A stretch of DNA of 64,000 nt from the NCBI GenBank assembly GCA_007361935.1, contig CP041667.1, forward strand, positions 2,074,501 to 2,138,500, given 5' to 3'. Below, piece by piece: positions 44,246-52,009 of the stretch; the first letter of the stretch is position 1, and each line of letters starts with the position of its first letter. Source of the stretch: Lachnospiraceae bacterium KGMB03038 (GTDB taxonomy: Bacteria; Bacillota; Clostridia; Lachnospirales; Lachnospiraceae). The notes beneath the pieces were generated by a model. The model was given only the letters and a program-made list of their open reading frames with translations, searched no databases and was not told the DNA's origin. The position numbers and the translations under genes were made by a program.

Positions 44246-44560
44246 ATGTTTAAGGATAGGCTTCGTGCCACTCGTATATTTCGCGGCTTTACTCAGCAAA
44301 AGACAGCAGATTCTATCGATGTTCCTCTTAGACATTATCAAAAATACGAGGGCGGAAACATTGAGCCTGATCTTTCCACTTTGGTCAAGCTCTCTGACCT
44401 GCTCAACGTCCCCTCGGATTTTCTTCTTGGGCGCGACGATTATCTGAAATCTCTCGGAGTTTCCGTTGATGTATCTCTAGAATGTCCTCCAAGGCGTCCC
44501 AAATCTCAAAGGAACCTCCAATCTCTGCATATTCAATCTTCTGATAGTGCCTCAAAGTAA
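44246..44560 (+). CDS. XRE-family repressor
   Basis: 104 residues. N-terminal helix-turn-helix (LRATRIFRGFTQQKTADSID, VPLRHYQKYEGGNIEPDLST) with the dimerising segment LSDLLNVPSDFLLGRDDYL. ATG after AGGAGG. Its last 158 nt overlap, antisense, another XRE gene. Probably the regulator that binds the two operators upstream. Confidence 0.78.
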   Translation: MFKDRLRATRIFRGFTQQKTADSIDVPLRHYQKYEGGNIEPDLSTLVKLSDLLNVPSDFLLGRDDYLKSLGVSVDVSLECPPRRPKSQRNLQSLHIQSSDSASK

Positions 44561-44633
44561 TCCCCAGCTTATCCGCCATCTGCTGCTGGGTCATGCCCGC
44601 TTTCCTGCGGGCTTCTTTCAAATTCTCTCTCAT
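44403..44633 (-). CDS. XRE-family regulator, antisense to the previous gene
   Basis: 76 residues. HTH segment ARRKAGMTQQQMADKLGITL then RHYQKIEYAEIGGSFEIWDA. ATG after AGGTGAGAG. Convergent with the plus-strand XRE gene over 44403-44560, so the two transcripts are complementary. In line with the early minus-strand genes upstream. Confidence 0.7.
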   Translation of the reverse strand: MRENLKEARRKAGMTQQQMADKLGITLRHYQKIEYAEIGGSFEIWDALEDILEIHQRKLREISDNRRAQEENPRGR

Positions 44634-44641
44634 ACTCTCAC

Positions 44642-45046
44642 CTATGCTTTCTGTGACAACAACCAGTAAAACCTTCTCCTGCGGTCATAGTACATTGTCT
44701 GGCCGCAGGGCATCCCAATACTGCTTAGATATCGATAAGATCCATATTCTGTGGTGACGCCTATCAGTATGTACTCGTAGATGTCTGGATCTGCTTCTAT
44801 GACTGCTTGCTCAATCAGTTCGCAGTTTTTTCTTAGCTTTTCTCTCCGGATCACAAGACGCTCTGTCGCTGAATCTCCTCCGTTTCCGGCTGTGGCAGTT
44901 CCGTAGCCTGTACTTTTTACCGTGTCCTGCATGTGATTTAGCTCATTTTTCCATTCTTGGTACTGAAGGCAGAAATGATATAACTCCAGGAACCTATGCT
45001 TGCTGATCTCGTATTTGTCTTTGTTAAGTGGCCTAACCTTTGTCAT
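44642..45046 (-). CDS. Phage regulatory-type protein (late regulator-like)
   Basis: 134 residues from ATG at 45046. RREKLRKNCELIEQAVIEAD and the C-terminal CGQTMYYDRRRRFYWLLSQK resemble conserved Firmicutes phage proteins placed at the end of early operons that are thought to activate late genes. DNA-binding not proven from sequence. Confidence 0.6.
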   Translation of the reverse strand: MTKVRPLNKDKYEISKHRFLELYHFCLQYQEWKNELNHMQDTVKSTGYGTATAGNGGDSATERLVIRREKLRKNCELIEQAVIEADPDIYEYILIGVTTEYGSYRYLSSIGMPCGQTMYYDRRRRFYWLLSQKA

Positions 45047-45254
45047 GCTTTCTCCCACACTTTTCTTTTAGGTATTCTGCTACCGTCTTTCTTTCCATCT
45101 GTTTTCCCTGCGCCCGGATCATCTTTGCCGCCTGGTATGCCGGCCGGCGGAAACGCTCCTTTGCTTTTGTGTTTGGTTTATTGTTCTCCAGCTCGTCCAT
45201 GTATTTCCCCTTGTCCGCTTTTATGCTGTGCTCGTCTCTTTTATGCTTTTTCAT
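45033..45254 (-). CDS. Small basic phage protein
   Basis: 73 residues (MKKHKRDEHSIKADKGKYMD), highly charged and Lys-rich. Not recognised. AAGGGA before ATG. Overlaps neighbours by 14 nt on each side, typical of packed early genes. Confidence 0.55.
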   Translation of the reverse strand: MKKHKRDEHSIKADKGKYMDELENNKPNTKAKERFRRPAYQAAKMIRAQGKQMERKTVAEYLKEKCGRKHDKG

Positions 45255-45630
45255 TTTTTGTTCCCTTCACTTTCTTTAGTATTTCCGTTCTTGGTATGTA
45301 AGTCCTGTTTTTCATCTTCTTTTCTATCTTCCTTACTTCTCCAAGCAGCCTTTCAAGCTCTTTTACTGTCTTTTCGTTTTCTTCTGTCCAATCTATAATT
45401 GGCTCAAGCTGCTCTCTTTTATCTTTCGCCTTTCTTCTCTCTTCTCTGACCTCTTTCAGCGTTTTGGATAGTCTTGCGTGTTCGTGGTATGTGTTTTGAT
45501 CTAGTTCTACTGCGTGCAGGATGTCTTGGGTTTCTTTTTCTGTTTCGCTCTGTCCTAACATGGCTATGTCATATTCCTGCTTCGCTTCTCTTAAAAATTT
45601 CAAAAACTCGTCTATATATTTGCTGTACAC
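45241..45630 (-). CDS. Coiled-coil phage protein
   Basis: 129 residues, almost all helical and charged (RLSKTLKEVREERRKAKDKR and EENEKTVKELERLLGEVRKI). GTG start six bases after AGGAG. Function unknown. Confidence 0.6.
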   Translation of the reverse strand: MYSKYIDEFLKFLREAKQEYDIAMLGQSETEKETQDILHAVELDQNTYHEHARLSKTLKEVREERRKAKDKREQLEPIIDWTEENEKTVKELERLLGEVRKIEKKMKNRTYIPRTEILKKVKGTKNEKA

Positions 45631-45842
45631 ATATTTCTCCTTTCCTGGCTATATGGCTCCGGCTTTTCCATCCATGCTATGATTTGATACATGATGACAT
45701 CATTGCTTTCCCAAACAAATTCTTCTACCTCAGAATCGTAATCCAAATATCCAATTAATTCATTTCCGTATCTATCGCAAGCCAAAATCTCATGATCTGG
45801 AACATTGTCTTTATGTACCGGGATCCAGCCGTCATTTGCGTG
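45612..45842 (-). pseudogene. DUF551-type domain, out of frame with the upstream gene
   Basis: NDGWIPVHKDNVPDHEILAC is a DUF551 opening, but the frame has no ATG, GTG, TTG or AGG before it. It is joined to the upstream gene by a plus-one shift at a run of six A (T6 at 45843-45848 on the plus strand). Phage proteins with an N-terminal domain followed by DUF551 are common, so this was probably one gene. Confidence 0.6.
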
Positions 45843-46227
45843 TTTTTTGTACGATTTCTATGCATTTATCCACAACACATAAAAGACAATCATCTCCATC
45901 GCACGGTACTCCAAAGCAGTCCCCATCTTTGGGAGATAGCACAATCTCTTTTACTTCTTGCATTTCTGTTAGAATTTTGGTAATGACATCTGTGTCCTTA
46001 CCATCCTCATATCCAATCTGATACCATTTCCGGCGACTACATTCTCCGCAGCTATCTCGTGGTGATCTCGTGGTTTCCTGGTCATTTTCACAAGATAAGT
46101 GCTTGCGGATGATACCTTTTACAACATTCACATTGATTATCCCTGTCGTCCTATCTTCCTCATCAAAAAGTGGCCACATTACCTGCTTCTTCTCTATCTC
46201 TTCCAAAATCTTCTCTAATTCTTGCAC
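45832..46227 (-). CDS. Phage protein, likely N-terminal part of a DUF551 protein
   Basis: 131 residues, GTG start six bases after GGAGG (46227). QELEKILEEIEKKQVMWPLF at the N-terminus; then cysteine pairs (DSCGECSRRKWYQIGYEDG, CLLCVVDKC). Stops just after the six-A run at which the frame is lost; the DUF551 domain follows in another frame. Confidence 0.6.
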   Translation of the reverse strand: MQELEKILEEIEKKQVMWPLFDEEDRTTGIINVNVVKGIIRKHLSCENDQETTRSPRDSCGECSRRKWYQIGYEDGKDTDVITKILTEMQEVKEIVLSPKDGDCFGVPCDGDDCLLCVVDKCIEIVQKTRK

Positions 46228-46237
46228 GCTATCCCTC

Positions 46238-46540
46238 CTAATCTGTCATACATTGGATTCCGTCCCATATCAGCTTATACCCGCAATTCGGACAAAAATT
46301 ATTTCCGAGATTAATCTTGTAGCCGCAATTCCCGCATGTATACCAGTCTTCTATATGTCTTCCTTTGTTTAGTTTAGGTTTTTCTCCGTCCAATTTGTCA
46401 AACTCATACAGCACCCGGTTTACTGATCTTTCATAGTCCTCCCATTTTTCCTCTGGAATATGATCCTGCACTTCTTCCGTCAGAATCTCCAGGCATCTTT
46501 CCCTCGATACGCAAGGCCCGTAACTTTTTCTTTCCTGCAT
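46238..46540 (-). CDS. Zinc-ribbon phage protein
   Basis: 100 residues from ATG at 46540 (GGGAGG six bases upstream). C-terminal zinc ribbon: CGNCGYKINLGNNFCPNCGY. Helical N-terminal half. Unknown function; early operon. Confidence 0.65.
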   Translation of the reverse strand: MQERKSYGPCVSRERCLEILTEEVQDHIPEEKWEDYERSVNRVLYEFDKLDGEKPKLNKGRHIEDWYTCGNCGYKINLGNNFCPNCGYKLIWDGIQCMTD

Positions 46541-46571
46541 GTCATTCCTCCCTTCGTTTGCTCTGCTCATT

Positions 46572-46868
46572 TCATTTTATACATCCCTCGATTTCGTCCA
46601 GACAATCATTCCACCCCTTGTCATATCTACCGTTGTCCCAATATTCCTCGTGATGCGCTTTTTCCGGAAGTGGTTTGATCGGGCACCAATCTGGTTTCCC
46701 GCGAAAAATAGTTTGCAAATATGGATCTTCTAAATTTTCCGGTTCGATTCGACACCGATATAGTTTTTGGTATGTTAAATTCCCTATAGCCATATCCTCA
46801 GCGTGATAACACATTGTACACTCCACACACTTGTCCGGCATATCCATCGCAATAATTCCCTTACTCAT
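46572..46868 (-). CDS. Cysteine-rich phage protein
   Basis: 98 residues. Cys pattern CVECTMCYH, later C and C in YRCRIEPEN and DWCPIKPLPEKAHHEEYWDN; a metal-binding fold is likely. ATG after GGAGG. Homologues sit in Lachnospiraceae phage early regions. Confidence 0.6.
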   Translation of the reverse strand: MSKGIIAMDMPDKCVECTMCYHAEDMAIGNLTYQKLYRCRIEPENLEDPYLQTIFRGKPDWCPIKPLPEKAHHEEYWDNGRYDKGWNDCLDEIEGCIK

Positions 46869-46887
46869 CCCGCACCTCCACTAAATA

Positions 46888-47604
46888 TCAGTTTAATGCT
46901 AAATAGCACATAATTCCGCACTCCTGCATAATCTCATCTTCTATTCGCCCTCGTTCCGGGGAAAGTTCATCCAGGAAGACACCTCTAATGCATGAGTGCC
47001 CTACTTCTCTTTCCAATTTCGCCATCCGGTCAAACACTTCCGGGAAGTCTTGCCTGATCTTGTTCCAGTAACCCATTCCACCCTTGACGCATCCAATACA
47101 ATTATTGTTCTGGTACCCAAGATCGTACATAACCGGCCTCTTGATTCCCAGCCTGTCCAGAATCGCATGTGCGTCTTGTTTGGTCAGATTTCTCTCTATC
47201 AACGGGTATTCATGCTCAAACTCTGACATAGATTCATTCAGGCGTTCTGCACGGCCCTTTTCTCCGACATCAAATCCCCAGACATATATAATCTCATAAT
47301 CCTTATGTGCATCTTCCCATTCTTTTCGCACACGCTTTTTCAGGATTTGTGTGCATTTCGCGCCGTAGGCACCGTTAATATATCGAAATTGTTTAATCAC
47401 ATTCTCTACACTTCGATATGGAGATCTGAGTATTTTTATCGGTCTTTCCAAAGCTTTTTCACAGTCCTTAATAAACCTCATGCTATCCGGGTGTTGATTA
47501 TCAATGTCAATGTAGATATATTCATCCACTTCTTTTGCCAAATACCCTGCCACAAACGATGACACCCCCGCTGATAGCCAACACACTTTTAGTTTTTTTC
47601 TCAC
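46888..47604 (-). CDS. PAPS reductase/PP-loop ATPase-like protein
   Basis: 238 residues. N-terminal PP-loop-type motif as CWLSAGVSSFVAGYLAK (SGGxxS family, here SAGVSS), followed by YIDIDNQHPDSMRFIKDCE. Cys pair in NNNCIGCVKGGMGYWNKIR is typical of phage PAPS-reductase-like proteins. Role could be sulfur transfer or nucleotide modification; not determined. GTG start. Confidence 0.78.
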   Translation of the reverse strand: MRKKLKVCWLSAGVSSFVAGYLAKEVDEYIYIDIDNQHPDSMRFIKDCEKALERPIKILRSPYRSVENVIKQFRYINGAYGAKCTQILKKRVRKEWEDAHKDYEIIYVWGFDVGEKGRAERLNESMSEFEHEYPLIERNLTKQDAHAILDRLGIKRPVMYDLGYQNNNCIGCVKGGMGYWNKIRQDFPEVFDRMAKLEREVGHSCIRGVFLDELSPERGRIEDEIMQECGIMCYLALN

Positions 47605-47650
47605 ATCAACCTTGTCCCTCCGTTAAATCAAAATTTAGTCTTTAAAATGA

Positions 47651-48703
47651 TTAAATTACATACTTTTTATGCGCCTGCTCCAGTTCCTCTTCCGACAGAT
47701 CCAGATAGATCATGGTCGTATTCAGCCCGGCGTGCCCCAGCATTTTTGACACCTGCTCTACCGGCATCCCTCTTCTCAGTGCCAAGGTCGCACACGTCCG
47801 GCGGAACCGATGTGGGTGGGTTTTCTCCACTCCCGCTCTCCGCCCTATTTTTCTGACGGTGGCCTCTATGCTGCTGATATCTCTTGGCTCGTCCACGACT
47901 GCGCTTTTATATTTATACCAGTCTTTCCCTTTTTTATTTACAATGTTTCCGCTTTTTTCGCACGCCGGAACTCCTTTCGGGAATAGCCAGTCTGATCCGT
48001 CCTTCCTGTCCGCCAGATACTCGCTTAGCGCAATCTGCGCCTTGGCGTTTAGGTACACCGTCCTGTCCTTGTTTCCTTTCCCATGTACGATCAGCGATTC
48101 ACCTTCGATGTCACTTCTTTTCATCATCGCCAGCTCTTTTACTCTGCAGCCTGTGGATAACAGGATTTCGATGATCGCCCTCTCCAGGGTTGTCCTGCAC
48201 TGGCCTCTGATTAATTCGATCTCATATTCTGTAAATGCCTTCTTTTTTTGTTTTGCACACTTGATCGTTTCCACTTTTGCGACCGGGTTTTTCCTGATCA
48301 GCTCTTCCATGTATAGCCAGTTAAAAAACGCTCTTAGGTTTCTCAGTTCGTTTCCTGCCGTGATATCCGATACTCCGTCCTTTTTTCTTCGGATCGCCAG
48401 GAAAAGGCGGATATCATCCGCGGTGATCTCGGATATGTTTTTCTGTGCCCGCCTTAAAAATTCCGTGATCGTCTCTTTGTAATACTTTATGGTCCGTTCG
48501 CTTAATCCCTTTACGATCTTCGCGGTTATAAATTTCCGCACCATCATCTGGTTTTCATCTTCCCGCACTACCGCAACCTCTGTTTTCCTTTTTCCGATCT
48601 CGTAGTCCGACAGGATTATTTCTAATTCCTGCTCTATTTCTGGCCGGAAGCAATCCTCGGAGATCAGGGCTTGCAGGATCCTGTCGATCAGCTCTTTCCT
48701 CAC
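47651..48703 (-). CDS. Second tyrosine recombinase (XerC/D-like)
   Basis: 350 residues from the GTG at 48703. N-terminal SAM-like domain (SERTIKYYKETITEFLRRAQ) and catalytic domain with ILLSTGCRVKELAMMKRSDI (Arg), HPHRFRRTCATLALRRGMPV (His, Arg), LGHAGLNTTMIYLDL (His, Tyr). Catalytic set complete. Not the integrase (59043) by position; a candidate for the tail-fibre inversion. A longer frame upstream overlaps the methylase and is rejected. Confidence 0.85.
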   Translation of the reverse strand: MRKELIDRILQALISEDCFRPEIEQELEIILSDYEIGKRKTEVAVVREDENQMMVRKFITAKIVKGLSERTIKYYKETITEFLRRAQKNISEITADDIRLFLAIRRKKDGVSDITAGNELRNLRAFFNWLYMEELIRKNPVAKVETIKCAKQKKKAFTEYEIELIRGQCRTTLERAIIEILLSTGCRVKELAMMKRSDIEGESLIVHGKGNKDRTVYLNAKAQIALSEYLADRKDGSDWLFPKGVPACEKSGNIVNKKGKDWYKYKSAVVDEPRDISSIEATVRKIGRRAGVEKTHPHRFRRTCATLALRRGMPVEQVSKMLGHAGLNTTMIYLDLSEEELEQAHKKYVI

Positions 48704-49359
48704 AGGATCACCCCCATCTTTGCAGGAGTATACAATACTCTGTCCGATGGATAGCTGGATATGTATGGTTCCGCCAGGGTGTCCCCCTGCACACACACAG
48801 CCCGGATTCCCAAAAGACTTAACTGGAGATAGCACATATACACACCTTTCCAATCCAGATCTTGGGCTGCTACCTCCATGTTTTTCTGGTAGTTTATCCC
48901 TTTTTCCTTTAGTGCGGCGGCTGTGGCTATGATCATCCCGCCCCCTCCGCAGGACGGCTCATTGACCCGATATTTCCCGTCCTCGTCCGGCGCTACAAGT
49001 TTCCCGCATAGCTCACTTAAGTGGTATGGCGTAAAAAACTGTCCTGCTGCCTTGCTTCCCATCCCTGAGGTCATATAGATACTTCCCAACACGTCCTCCA
49101 TTTTATCCTCCAGCGCCATAGCCAGCAGTCCAAGCATTTCCACAAAAATTTCCGCTTCTTCTTTTGTGTATCGGCTTATGGTGTCCATATACATTTTTTC
49201 TCGATCTTTCCATACTTTTCCATGTATGATCGTAACTGCGTTTGCGATCGATAGAGAGCAGCACCTGATCCAGTCTGTAAAGACTTCATAGGCGGAATAC
49301 TTTCCCGCTATTTTTTCAATCCTGTCTATGATCTCTTTCTTGTAATCCAATTCCTTCAC
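48700..49359 (-). CDS. N6-adenine methylase-like protein without motif IV
   Basis: 219 residues, HsdM-like. Motif-rich centre: AAGQFFTPYHLSELCGKLV, VNEPSCGGGGMIIATAAAL (SAM site) and QDLDWKGVYMCYLQLSLLGI. The expected catalytic NPPF/DPPY motif is not found before the stop. May be a small phage methylase variant or an inactive decoy. GTG start is tentative. Confidence 0.72.
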   Translation of the reverse strand: MKELDYKKEIIDRIEKIAGKYSAYEVFTDWIRCCSLSIANAVTIIHGKVWKDREKMYMDTISRYTKEEAEIFVEMLGLLAMALEDKMEDVLGSIYMTSGMGSKAAGQFFTPYHLSELCGKLVAPDEDGKYRVNEPSCGGGGMIIATAAALKEKGINYQKNMEVAAQDLDWKGVYMCYLQLSLLGIRAVCVQGDTLAEPYISSYPSDRVLYTPAKMGVIL

Positions 49360-49365
49360 CTTTTC

Positions 49366-49557
49366 CTAATTTACTCCCCATGCTTTTGCTTGTAATTTAT
49401 ATCTATACATGTTGTCTCTCAAGTAAGACAATCTATCTTTTATAGCTCGCTTTGCTCCTGGGGTATTGACTAGTTTGAGTTCTGATTCGAGTTCATTAAT
49501 TTCTCTCTGGTGTTGATTGATTATTTCTTCAATGTTAGATTTTGTAATTCTTTCCAT
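49366..49557 (-). CDS. Small helical phage protein
   Basis: 63 residues from ATG at 49557 (AGGAG five bases upstream). Two long charged helices (SNIEEIINQHQREINELESE, AIKDRLSYLRDNMYRYKLQ). Unknown function; early operon next to the methylase. Confidence 0.55.
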   Translation of the reverse strand: MERITKSNIEEIINQHQREINELESELKLVNTPGAKRAIKDRLSYLRDNMYRYKLQAKAWGVN

Positions 49558-49571
49558 TTTTTCTCCTTTCC

Positions 49572-50090
49572 TCATTCTCCCGCCTTTTTCACTCGCTTAT
49601 TTACTACAATCTGGCTCCCGCATTTCGGGCAGTCAAAGCAGTCCCAGTAATCATCCGGGCCTATAAGATTAATGATTTTCCCTGTATACCTATCTTCCTT
49701 TGTTGGCACGAATTCTTTTCCGCATACTTTGCATGTTAGTTTTTTGTACTCTCTTTCATCTTTCATCCATTCCTGCCGGAAGAGATTCCGGTCATCGATA
49801 TAGTAATGGGCTGCCACTTTCCGGCAGTTGTTTCCCCAGTGCGCTTTATTTTCTTCTGTGTTGTCGTTAACTGCATCGAAGGCCAGACCATGCTCCATGC
49901 AAAATAGGACTGCTGCCTCCAAGAGTTCTCCTTCCCGGCAGGTCCATAGGATGATCTTGTCTCCTTGCCTCTGCTTTTCCCGCAGGAACTTGATCAGTTC
50001 CCGGTTTGGTTCGCCCAGTTCCGGGTATCGATCTGCCAGGTTCAGTGTGCCGTCAAAATCCACGGCATAGATTTCTGGATAGTCTATCAT
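49572..50090 (-). CDS. HAD-type phosphatase with zinc-ribbon tail
   Basis: 172 residues. HAD motif I is YAVDFDGTLNLADRYPELGE, motif II-like LWTCREG, later DDRNLF. The C-terminal part has two cysteine pairs (CKVCGKEF and CFDCPKCGS). Probably acts on a nucleotide or nucleic-acid end. ATG overlaps the previous stop. Confidence 0.75.
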   Translation of the reverse strand: MIDYPEIYAVDFDGTLNLADRYPELGEPNRELIKFLREKQRQGDKIILWTCREGELLEAAVLFCMEHGLAFDAVNDNTEENKAHWGNNCRKVAAHYYIDDRNLFRQEWMKDEREYKKLTCKVCGKEFVPTKEDRYTGKIINLIGPDDYWDCFDCPKCGSQIVVNKRVKKAGE

Positions 50091-50518
50091 GCTTCTTTAC
50101 TCTCCTTTTCTGTTTTGCTCCGCTCCACCTTTACGGCGCCTTTTGCCGTGATACCGATCTTCGCTTTCAGCCCGCCTCCGATATCGATGGTTCCAGACTG
50201 GATCTTGTCCTCTACCACCTGGTCGGCGATTTCCGCCAGCAGTTCCATGGTCCCCTCTCTGATGATCCCCGTTTTCTGGTATGGCCCAAATTGTTTCATG
50301 ATCGCTTCTACTGCCCGCTCCTTCCTTTTTTTGTAGGCGTAGTTTTCCGCCTCCTGGCATTCGCAACACTCTGTTGCCAATTCGTCTATTTTCTCTTCCT
50401 CCCATTCTCCCGGTGCTTCTACGGTTATCATCTGGCCACAAAACCGGCATCCTCCCGTTCTCTGCCTCAGCAATTCCGGCACTCTTATTCTTACGTCCTT
50501 CACTTGGTCTCTTAACAT
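50087..50518 (-). CDS. Zinc-finger-like phage protein
   Basis: 143 residues. CRFCGQMITVEAPGEWEEEK then CCECQEAENYAYKKRKERAV gives a four-cysteine site followed by a long helix. Similar proteins are common in Firmicutes phage early operons; function unknown. A hairpin (50532-50553) lies before its ribosome site. Confidence 0.6.
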   Translation of the reverse strand: MLRDQVKDVRIRVPELLRQRTGGCRFCGQMITVEAPGEWEEEKIDELATECCECQEAENYAYKKRKERAVEAIMKQFGPYQKTGIIREGTMELLAEIADQVVEDKIQSGTIDIGGGLKAKIGITAKGAVKVERSKTEKESKEA

Positions 50519-50597
50519 AGTTCTCCTTTCTCCCTGGCCGCCCTGGGCCAGGGCCCGCTATGGTTATCTGGTTGCGTGTGATACATCCCAGTGGGTG

Positions 50598-50810
50598 CTA
50601 TAATTTTGTTATTGTTTCGTAAGGCGCTCCCCGGAAGGTTCCATCCTCTTTCTTGATCCAGACGGTATCGGTCTCTCCAAATCTTCCAAATCCTATGACC
50701 TCCCCCTCTCCTGATAGGGTTCCTCCTGCTGCCCTGACATTTTCGTATCTCACCCGGTCCCCAATCTTCAAGTCCTTATGACGCCCAAAGTATTTTTCAA
50801 ACTCATTCAA
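50598..50810 (-). CDS. Small beta-rich phage protein
   Basis: 70 residues from TTG at 50810, which is seven bases after GGGAGG. NEFEKYFGRHKDLKIGDRVR then VIGFGRFGETDTVWIKKEDG suggests an SH3-like barrel. The longer frame upstream lies inside the previous gene. Function unknown. Confidence 0.55.
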   Translation of the reverse strand: MNEFEKYFGRHKDLKIGDRVRYENVRAAGGTLSGEGEVIGFGRFGETDTVWIKKEDGTFRGAPYETITKL

Positions 50811-51159
50811 GGTAATTCCTCCCAGCCTTTTCCATCCATTCTGCCCTGGTATGTGTTTTCTCATATTCCGCCTGAAAGAGTCTGCAGAGATACTCTCTGG
50901 TCTCCCGGCAGTTATGGACTGCCTTCGGCCCCGTTCTGTGGTGATAGGGGCATAGGTCTACTACAAACCCTTCCGCTTCGCTGATGGTTCTCTGCCCGGC
51001 ACCGTAGAGTACGTGGTGCCGTTCTGTTTCTTGATGTTTTTTAATCCCTTCCGCCTCGCACAGAAAACACCGTCCCGATTCTGTAAATATCAGCGGTTTG
51101 CCATGTTTTTTTCGGCGTTTTTTCTTTCCCGGCTTCGGGAACATCAATCCTTCTGTCAA
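50803..51159 (-). CDS. HNH-like/DUF968-type protein
   Basis: 118 residues, TTG start seven bases after GGGAG. CFLCEAEGIKKHQETERHHV and VDLCPYHHRTGPKAVHN give the cysteine and histidine pattern of a small HNH-type nuclease. Basic N-terminus (KPGKKKRRKKHGK) fits DNA binding. Probably recombination or resolution in replication. Confidence 0.7.
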   Translation of the reverse strand: MTEGLMFPKPGKKKRRKKHGKPLIFTESGRCFLCEAEGIKKHQETERHHVLYGAGQRTISEAEGFVVDLCPYHHRTGPKAVHNCRETREYLCRLFQAEYEKTHTRAEWMEKAGRNYLE

Positions 51160-51182
51160 AATGCCACTCCCATTCTGTAAAA

Positions 51183-51656
51183 TTAAGGTTTTCCGGCGGT
51201 CGCTTCCGCTGTTTCTCTTGATCTATTTTGTTCTTCTGCGATCATTTCTTTTAGCAAAGGCCGATAATCGTGATGTTTACTAAATCGGAAGCCGATTTTT
51301 TCCATCCGTTTTCCTTCCTCCAAGAACTGTTTCCACAGCTCTTTATTTTTGACTTCTTCTCCGCTGGCCTTGTGCCACTCTGCGCGGCGCCAGTCTTCCA
51401 GACGACCGTTCTCGAAGGTGTTGATGACAAATGCGCAGTTGGTATAGATCAATACCCGGCACGGTTTCAGTTTTTTCAGGGCCTCCACCATTGCCAGGAG
51501 GGTTGACCGGTTGTAGGTGGTCTTTTCTTCCATGCCCACGAATCCTTTTGTGGCTGGCCCTTTCTCGGTCTGGCACTCCAGTACCGCTGCATACCAACCA
51601 TCCTTCACACAGGGGCCCGCCAGGCTGGTCTCGATATAGATTTTTACCTCTTTCAT
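51183..51656 (-). CDS. RNase H-like protein
   Basis: 157 residues. Fold indicators: start KEVKIYIETSLAGPCVKDGW, middle LLAMVEALKKLKPCRVLIYT and NCAFVINTF, end FSKHHDYRPLLKEM. Classical acidic residues are only partly kept (E in YIET), so activity is uncertain. Overlaps the previous gene stop. Confidence 0.7.
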   Translation of the reverse strand: MKEVKIYIETSLAGPCVKDGWYAAVLECQTEKGPATKGFVGMEEKTTYNRSTLLAMVEALKKLKPCRVLIYTNCAFVINTFENGRLEDWRRAEWHKASGEEVKNKELWKQFLEEGKRMEKIGFRFSKHHDYRPLLKEMIAEEQNRSRETAEATAGKP

Positions 51657-51844
51657 TCCTCCATCGCCGCCTTAAAGATTTCCTTGAGCTGGCCTTCGGT
51701 AAAGGTCCGCTCCTGATCGGTGCCTGCGTATACCGTGCAGGACCCGGCGATCACATAAAATCCATCTACTACCCCGTGTTTCTTTACCGCTCTCTTGACA
51801 CTCCCCTTAATCTTCTCAATGTTTTCCTTGGTCGCTCTTTTCAT
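51653..51844 (-). CDS. Small phage protein
   Basis: 63 residues (MKRATKENIEKIKGSVKRAV), helical then GFYVIAGSCTVYAGTDQERT. ATG after GGAGG. Unknown function; coupled to the RNase H-like gene. Confidence 0.55.
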   Translation of the reverse strand: MKRATKENIEKIKGSVKRAVKKHGVVDGFYVIAGSCTVYAGTDQERTFTEGQLKEIFKAAMEE

Positions 51845-52008
51845 TTTGTTCCTCCGTAATACTCCGCCGCAATCTGGCAGGCCAGCCCGATCAGGTCTTC
51901 ATCGTCCATCTCGACCCGCTCCCATCCCTCGTCTTTTTCTTGCTCATCCTGCCAGTTCTCAAAGGCCTGGCGGAATTCTTCCAGTTGCTTTTGCGCGTAA
52001 TCCTGCAT
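51841..52008 (-). CDS. Small acidic phage protein
   Basis: 55 residues from ATG at 52008, GGAGG seven bases upstream. Reads MQDYAQKQLEEFRQAFENWQ then an acidic stretch ending AAEYYGGTK. No family known. Directly follows the Rep gene; its stop overlaps the next start (ATGA). Confidence 0.6.
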   Translation of the reverse strand: MQDYAQKQLEEFRQAFENWQDEQEKDEGWERVEMDDEDLIGLACQIAAEYYGGTK

Positions 52009-52009
52009 C

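Noticed and set aside
44246..44560. Dismissing one XRE gene as a shadow of the other
   Set aside because: Both have full helix-turn-helix motifs and ribosome sites in parts that do not overlap; only the C-terminal ends overlap, so both were kept.
47590..47620. AGG start for the PP-loop protein gene
   Set aside because: An in-frame AGG exists upstream but has no ribosome site before it; the GTG is better.
48698..48703. AGG start for the internal tyrosine recombinase (GTG AGG AAA, TGAGG overlap)
   Set aside because: The GTG one codon earlier is at the ideal distance from GGGGGTGAT, so a normal start explains it. Not counted among the ten.
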